Shown here one piece after another: positions 60,232-64,000 of a DNA stretch of 64,000 bases (positions are counted from its first letter, which is position 1; each line of letters opens with the position of its first letter). The DNA comes from Candidatus Poribacteria bacterium (GTDB taxonomy: Bacteria; Poribacteria; WGA-4E; WGA-3G). Below the pieces are notes generated by a model. It had not been told where the DNA came from, made no database searches, and saw only the letters and a program-made list of their open reading frames with translations. Position numbers and translations under genes: made by a program. Location: positions 1 to 64,000 of the forward strand of contig JAAXHL010000124.1 of assembly GCA_012270865.1 (NCBI GenBank), written 5' to 3'.

Positions 60232-60448
60232 TTCAGGTGAAGTAGTTGTCAGTGGTCAGCAAAGAGACTTTGTGGCAGTAACAGGAATCGTAACGGTTTC
60301 CACAAGTCAGGGTTTCCGACAGCCGAGTGCTAAATGCCGAGTCCCTCTTGAAATCCTTTTATTTTTATGTTATTTTTTGAAAAATTGCGTTAAAATGCGT
60401 TGATATGTGAATTTTCTACGAATTTTCGCTTTTTTTTAAACATTTTGC

Positions 60449-60478
60449 TTGACAAATCGTTTTAACATGATGTATCAT
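60449..60478 (+). promoter_or_regulatory. Promoter of the sigma factor operon
   Basis: TTGACA (60449-60454), 18-nt spacer, TATCAT (60473-60478), 50 nt before the sigma-factor ATG. The ~215 bp before it are AT-rich without a gene. Confidence 0.7.
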
Positions 60479-60528
60479 TAAAGTTTGTATTATTTTTTAT
60501 TTAAATTCCGTAAAAGGAGAGGAGAACG

Positions 60529-61515
60529 ATGGAAGCCGAATTTCTCGGTGAAACGACGAATATTGATAGTGTTGATTCCTATATGGATGCAGCATATTCA
60601 GAAGAAGCAGAACCGCCAGAGAGTTACAGCGGGAGTGATCAGAGTGCATTAACGAGTTGGCTCCGGAGTGTAGCAGGTCATCGCCTGTTAACCCGTGAGG
60701 AAGAAGTTGAGTTAGCAAAACGAATTGAAGCTGGTGAAAAGGAAGATGGTGATTCAGCGGATGCAGAACGAGCAAGGGATCAACTTGTACAAGCGAATTT
60801 ACGACTCGTTATTTCGATTGCTGTGAAGTATCAAGGGCACAACGTCCCACTCGAAGATCTGATTCAAGAAGGTAATATCGGACTCATTAAAGCAGCGAGT
60901 AAGTTTGATTATCGGAAGGGCTTTAAATTCAGTACTTACGCGATTTGGTGGATTAAGCAAGCGATTATGCGTACGCTTGACAATTTCTCCCGCTCAATTC
61001 GACTGCCTTCTTACGTAGTTGCAAAGATGAATAAGTTTGACGCTGTATATGCGGCCTTATGTCAGGAGCTACAACGTGAACCTCGGCGCGAAGAGATCGC
61101 TGAGGCTTTAGACCTGTCCGTAACACAGGTTGAAGAGATTTTGACGTTCAACGCCGATGCCATTTCCATGGATTTACAACTCAGTGATGAACGCTCCGCC
61201 GCGACATTAGGTGATTTGATTGAGGACCCCGCAACCCACGGTGAAGAAAGTCCTATCGCAGAAATGATTAACGAAGATCTGATCGCCCAATTTCTTAAAA
61301 GACTGCCGGAACGGGAGCAGAAGGTGCTGAAGATGCGGTTCGGCCTCGAAGACGGCGAACGTAAGACGCTCCGCGAAATTGGTGTCGCCCTGGAAGTTAC
61401 CCGCGAACGCGTGCGACAACTCGAGATAGAGGCAATCAAACGCTTACGCGTCTTGTACGACGAAATGGGAGAATTTCAGTCAGATCAGTCTTGGGCAGGT
61501 AAAACTGCCGCATAA
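60529..61515 (+). CDS. RNA polymerase sigma-70 factor (primary-type, short)
   Basis: 328 aa. Region 1.2 (SALTSWLRSVAGHRLLTREEEVELAKRI), region 2 (RLVISIAVKYQGHNVPLEDL; KGFKFSTYAIWWIKQAIMR, the -10 binding helix), region 3 (REEIAEALDLSVTQVEEIL) and region 4 (LREIGVALEVTRERVRQLE helix-turn-helix, -35 binding). The N-terminal 1.1 is short and acidic. It looks like a SigA/RpoD-group factor, either the housekeeping or a close alternative. RBS GGAGAGGAG; the NfuA-like gene follows after 22 bp. Confidence 0.94.
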   Translation: MEAEFLGETTNIDSVDSYMDAAYSEEAEPPESYSGSDQSALTSWLRSVAGHRLLTREEEVELAKRIEAGEKEDGDSADAERARDQLVQANLRLVISIAVKYQGHNVPLEDLIQEGNIGLIKAASKFDYRKGFKFSTYAIWWIKQAIMRTLDNFSRSIRLPSYVVAKMNKFDAVYAALCQELQREPRREEIAEALDLSVTQVEEILTFNADAISMDLQLSDERSAATLGDLIEDPATHGEESPIAEMINEDLIAQFLKRLPEREQKVLKMRFGLEDGERKTLREIGVALEVTRERVRQLEIEAIKRLRVLYDEMGEFQSDQSWAGKTAA

Positions 61516-61537
61516 TTTTCACTCACGGAAGGCAACT

Positions 61538-62152
61538 ATGAAGAATTTCTTGAAGAAGCTCACGGGCAACGAAGAATCTTTGCTGACAGTCACAGAAGCT
61601 GCAGAAGAGAAAATTCACGCAGTAATAGAAGCCGAAGAAGTTGAAGTCGAGGGACTTCGCATTAGTATCCAAGGTAAAACGGCTACTGCGTTCCAGTATA
61701 GCCTCGGTTTAGCGACCGAAGCGCAAGCGGATGATATTGTTGTTGAGTGTGAAAAATTTAATGTCCTTGTCGATGCTGAAAGCGCACCGGATCTCAAAGG
61801 TGCAGTTATTGATTATGTTGATGACCTGAATGCAAGTGGTTTTAATATTGAGAACCCGAACACGCCGGCGTGGGATAACCCGAAGGCACAAAAAATTCAG
61901 GAACTTATTGACGAACGGATTAACCCAGCAGTCGCCGCACACGGTGGACAGATAGAACTGTTGAACGTTGAGGACGATTCTATCTACATTCACATGGGGG
62001 GCGGGTGCCAAGGGTGTGGCATGGCAAATGTCACCCTCAAACACGGCATCGAGGCGATGATTCAGGAGGTATTTCCTGAAATTAAGCACGTGGTCGATAC
62101 AACCGATCACGCTTCAGGAACGAATCCGTATTATTCGCCAAGCAAAGGATAG
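61538..62152 (+). CDS. NfuA-like Fe-S cluster carrier
   Basis: 204 aa. N-terminal A-type (IscA-like) domain (about 15-105) without its Cys triad, and C-terminal NifU domain (115-190) with the cluster ligands Cys157 and Cys160 (GGCQGCGMAN) and HGGQIEL. Such NfuA proteins pass Fe-S clusters to apo-enzymes. Ends at a strong terminator. Confidence 0.93.
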   Translation: MKNFLKKLTGNEESLLTVTEAAEEKIHAVIEAEEVEVEGLRISIQGKTATAFQYSLGLATEAQADDIVVECEKFNVLVDAESAPDLKGAVIDYVDDLNASGFNIENPNTPAWDNPKAQKIQELIDERINPAVAAHGGQIELLNVEDDSIYIHMGGGCQGCGMANVTLKHGIEAMIQEVFPEIKHVVDTTDHASGTNPYYSPSKG

Positions 62153-62163
62153 TGATCCTACAG

Positions 62164-62195
62164 AAAAACGGGCGGGTGTTCACCCGCCCGTTTTT
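62164..62195. terminator. Strong bidirectional terminator
   Basis: Perfect inverted repeat: ACGGGCGGGTG / CACCCGCCCGT stem with a TT loop, A5 before and T5 after. It lies between the convergent NfuA-like and GHMP genes. Confidence 0.92.
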
Positions 62196-62198
62196 GTT

Positions 62199-63167
62199 TT
62201 AAGCCGACACGACACTTGCGCCAACGTTGTTCGCATGCGTAATAAAGCAGGTGCCTCCGTTCGGCAGTGTCTTTAGGAACGCGTCGGTCTCCTGCTTAAG
62301 CCTATCTACATCTTCAGTTATTGCACAAATCGCAGGTCCCCAACTACTCACACCAGCACCGAATGCCCGACTGTCGTGTAGAAAGTCAAGGGTTGATTGC
62401 AGTTCCGAACCTTGCGCGTCAATCTCTACCCGTTTCCATCCAAACGTCTGAATGTCGTTCAATGCTTTGCCAAAGTTGTGCATATCATCTTCGACTAAGG
62501 CAGGGAGTATCTGTAGGAGTAGGATATGGGAAAGTTTTTGTGCGACCCATTCTGGCTGTGGGCACAATGTGCGAAAGAGTTCTATCTCCTTATCGCCGTA
62601 TATTCTCGAACAATTCGGCATGACGATGAGCATCGATAGGTCGGGAAACGGGTATCGGAATAAGATCGGAGGTGGTAAAATATCGCCGACAGCAGAGGAG
62701 GGTAGGAATGACGCTTTCTCTTCTGGGTATCGATGTCCACCGTCCACGATGAACCCACCCGTATCGAATGCTGCAACGCCAATACCTGAGGTGCCGCCGC
62801 GCCCGACAACCTGCGCGAGTTGCTGAACATTTAACTCGAATCGGTACAACAGATTGACAGCCTGTGCGATACCGAGGGCGAGTTGTGTTCCAGACCCAAA
62901 TCCGCTATGCGTTGGGATTTCAGATTCAAATTTTATTTTTATACCCGGGAACGGATATGCCTGTTGAAACCGTTGGAGAACTGTGGTAGCACGTTCGCGG
63001 TAGATAGAAGCCGAGACATCAATGGTTGTCGATCTTTCAGCGATGATTTGAAAATTGGGATGAGCGATTGTCAGACCAAATCCGCCATCAATCCGTCCTA
63101 ATGCACCATTTAGATCAAGTAGAGAGAAGTGTAAGCGGGACGGTGTCGTGATTTTGACGTGGTGCAT
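62199..63167 (-). CDS. Beta-RFAP-synthase-like GHMP family protein
   Basis: 322 aa. KITTPSRLHFSLLDLNGALG (5-24), GRIDGGFGLTI and IPTHSGFGSGTQLALGIAQA (about 92-112, the GHMP ATP-loop region) match beta-ribofuranosylaminobenzene 5'-phosphate synthases, the first committed enzyme of tetrahydromethanopterin biosynthesis. The rest of that pathway is not in the window. It may also act on another phosphoribosyl acceptor. Start ATG 63167. Confidence 0.82.
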   Translation of the reverse strand: MHHVKITTPSRLHFSLLDLNGALGRIDGGFGLTIAHPNFQIIAERSTTIDVSASIYRERATTVLQRFQQAYPFPGIKIKFESEIPTHSGFGSGTQLALGIAQAVNLLYRFELNVQQLAQVVGRGGTSGIGVAAFDTGGFIVDGGHRYPEEKASFLPSSAVGDILPPPILFRYPFPDLSMLIVMPNCSRIYGDKEIELFRTLCPQPEWVAQKLSHILLLQILPALVEDDMHNFGKALNDIQTFGWKRVEIDAQGSELQSTLDFLHDSRAFGAGVSSWGPAICAITEDVDRLKQETDAFLKTLPNGGTCFITHANNVGASVVSA

Positions 63168-63190
63168 AGTTGTATCGGACTGTGTCTGTT

Positions 63191-63290
63191 TTAGATGCGT
63201 ATTTAAGCCCGTTGCAGGCGGGGTTTATAACCCCGGCTTCTATAGATGTTTCGTTACTTGTAGTGTTTACTATAGATGCCTATTTAAGCC
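63191..63290. repeat. Duplicated 19-mer with GGGGTT-N3-AACCCC hairpin
   Basis: TAGATGCGTATTTAAGCC recurs about 80 bp later as TAGATGCCTATTTAAGCC, and a GGGGTTTATAACCCC stem lies between. Same hairpin class as those near 2220 and 3152. Confidence 0.6.
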
Positions 63291-63303
63291 TAAAAAAAGG
63301 AAA

Positions 63304-64000
63304 TCACGGAGCATTTCTATCGACAACAAGTTCAAGCGAACGGAGACCGTAGATAACATAGTTTGTCGCGTGCGTGTTGCGATGCAAGGCTGTTCCGAAG
63401 GTGTATCCACTCTCACCGACCTGTTTTGCGGAATTCATTACAGACATTACAGAGGTAGGCAAATTTGAGAATTCCTCACCTTGAACCGTCAATCCGGGTT
63501 CTGTGAGCAAGAGTTCTAAGATAATATCTGTATTGGTTTCACGCTGCTGTAAAACCTTAACGAGTTGATTGATATTTTTGGGACGATAGTTAAGGGGGGC
63601 ACGTGAACGCTGTCGTTGTACGTCCGTCGTCGCGCTCATTGCGGATAAGGTAATAAGTCCGTCAGGTGCATCGTCTGGTATCGTAATCGTGATATTTTGG
63701 GTGATTAGGTTTTCGAGGTAGGGTCGCAGTGTAATTGTGACCTCGACTGTTTCGCCTGGGCGATAGCGTAGTTTATCCACCTGAAGTCTTTCAATCCATG
63801 CGCCGCTCCGTTTATCCTCTAATTTCAGGTTAAGTGCTACCTTCTCAAACTCGATGGGTGTATACGGGTTATTGCTTAATTGCAAAAGTGGGTCTCGAAG
63901 GACTCTCACAATGCCAGCTCTGGTTGATCCGCCAGACGTATAGACGCTTTTGTAAACGAGTTCCCGATTAACGAGTTCCGGTTGTGCTTTTAAGGTGATT
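63304..64000 (-). CDS. C-terminal part of a protein running off the right edge (possibly S55 peptidase-like)
   Basis: Open from base 64000 to the stop at 63304 (about 232 codons); no start is needed inside the window because the frame reads through GTG 63909. Features: GAWIERLQVDKLRYRPGETV (beta-sandwich like), VEVTITLRPYLENL, ITITIPDDAPDGLITL, then NINQLVKVLQQR and FSNLPTSVMSVMN. This looks like the C-terminal domain found in large exported proteins with a SpoIVB/S55-type peptidase head, but the head is not visible, so the call is tentative. Confidence 0.6.
   Translation of the reverse strand, partial: ITLKAQPELVNRELVYKSVYTSGGSTRAGIVRVLRDPLLQLSNNPYTPIEFEKVALNLKLEDKRSGAWIERLQVDKLRYRPGETVEVTITLRPYLENLITQNITITIPDDAPDGLITLSAMSATTDVQRQRSRAPLNYRPKNINQLVKVLQQRETNTDIILELLLTEPGLTVQGEEFSNLPTSVMSVMNSAKQVGESGYTFGTALHRNTHATNYVIYGLRSLELVVDRNAP

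Overview
The window reads as bacterial chromosome of mid G+C content with tightly packed, mostly short operons. The gene content fits a Candidatus Poribacteria-like lineage: three phytanoyl-CoA dioxygenase (PhyH) genes, a sulfatase, an L-fuconate dehydratase, LamG and CBM9 secreted proteins, and Tat-exported redox enzymes. This assignment is inference from content only; no rRNA or tRNA gene was seen.

Layout. 0-2.2 kb (minus): a type I RM methylase gene (hsdM) followed by an independently promoted, edge-truncated gene of unknown function. 2.2-16.2 kb (mostly minus): secreted proteins (LamG, two related beta-sandwich proteins, CBM9) that share a short C-terminal tag, a glycosyltransferase, an S66 carboxypeptidase, an aminotransferase, a DUF815 ATPase, small membrane proteins, a HAD hydrolase, a PhyH dioxygenase, a lipoprotein and a PduO-type cobalamin adenosyltransferase. 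16.2-23.1 kb: L-fuconate dehydratase convergent with an HpcH/HpaI aldolase (sugar-acid breakdown), a patatin, a Tat-exported superoxide dismutase plus sulfite-oxidase-like pair, and another PhyH protein. 23.2-42 kb: a HigA-like/TPR fusion next to a HigB toxin gene killed by a nonsense codon, a PBP4-type peptidase, citramalate synthase, an epimerase, MazG, a NadD-like protein, endonuclease V, a sulfatase, an aminotransferase, a PhyH protein and a DprA-like gene.

42.3-57.4 kb (all minus) is a defence island. In transcription order it holds a PLD-SNF2 helicase, a small gene destroyed by a MITE, an Eco57I-type methylase, a winged-helix/TPR/Schlafen-AlbA_2 fusion, a TIGR04255-family protein with two small partners, a small motif protein followed by an AlbA_2 ATP-binding protein, and a DUF3696 ATPase overlapping a PIN-like nuclease. 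The last ~60-80 bp of the methylase gene occurs three times as a direct repeat, once at the true gene end and once after each of the next two cargo units. The island therefore looks modular, as if cargo had been stacked behind the methylase.

57.6-64 kb (plus, then minus): acetyl-CoA synthetase, a sulfopyruvate-decarboxylase-alpha-like protein, a primary-type sigma factor, an NfuA-like Fe-S carrier, a strong bidirectional terminator, a beta-RFAP-synthase-like GHMP protein and the C-terminal part of a protein running off the right edge.

Three non-coding insertion elements are supported by terminal inverted repeats plus target duplications: two copies of one ~110-122 bp family (40.3 and 53.6 kb) and one 221 bp element (8.06 kb).
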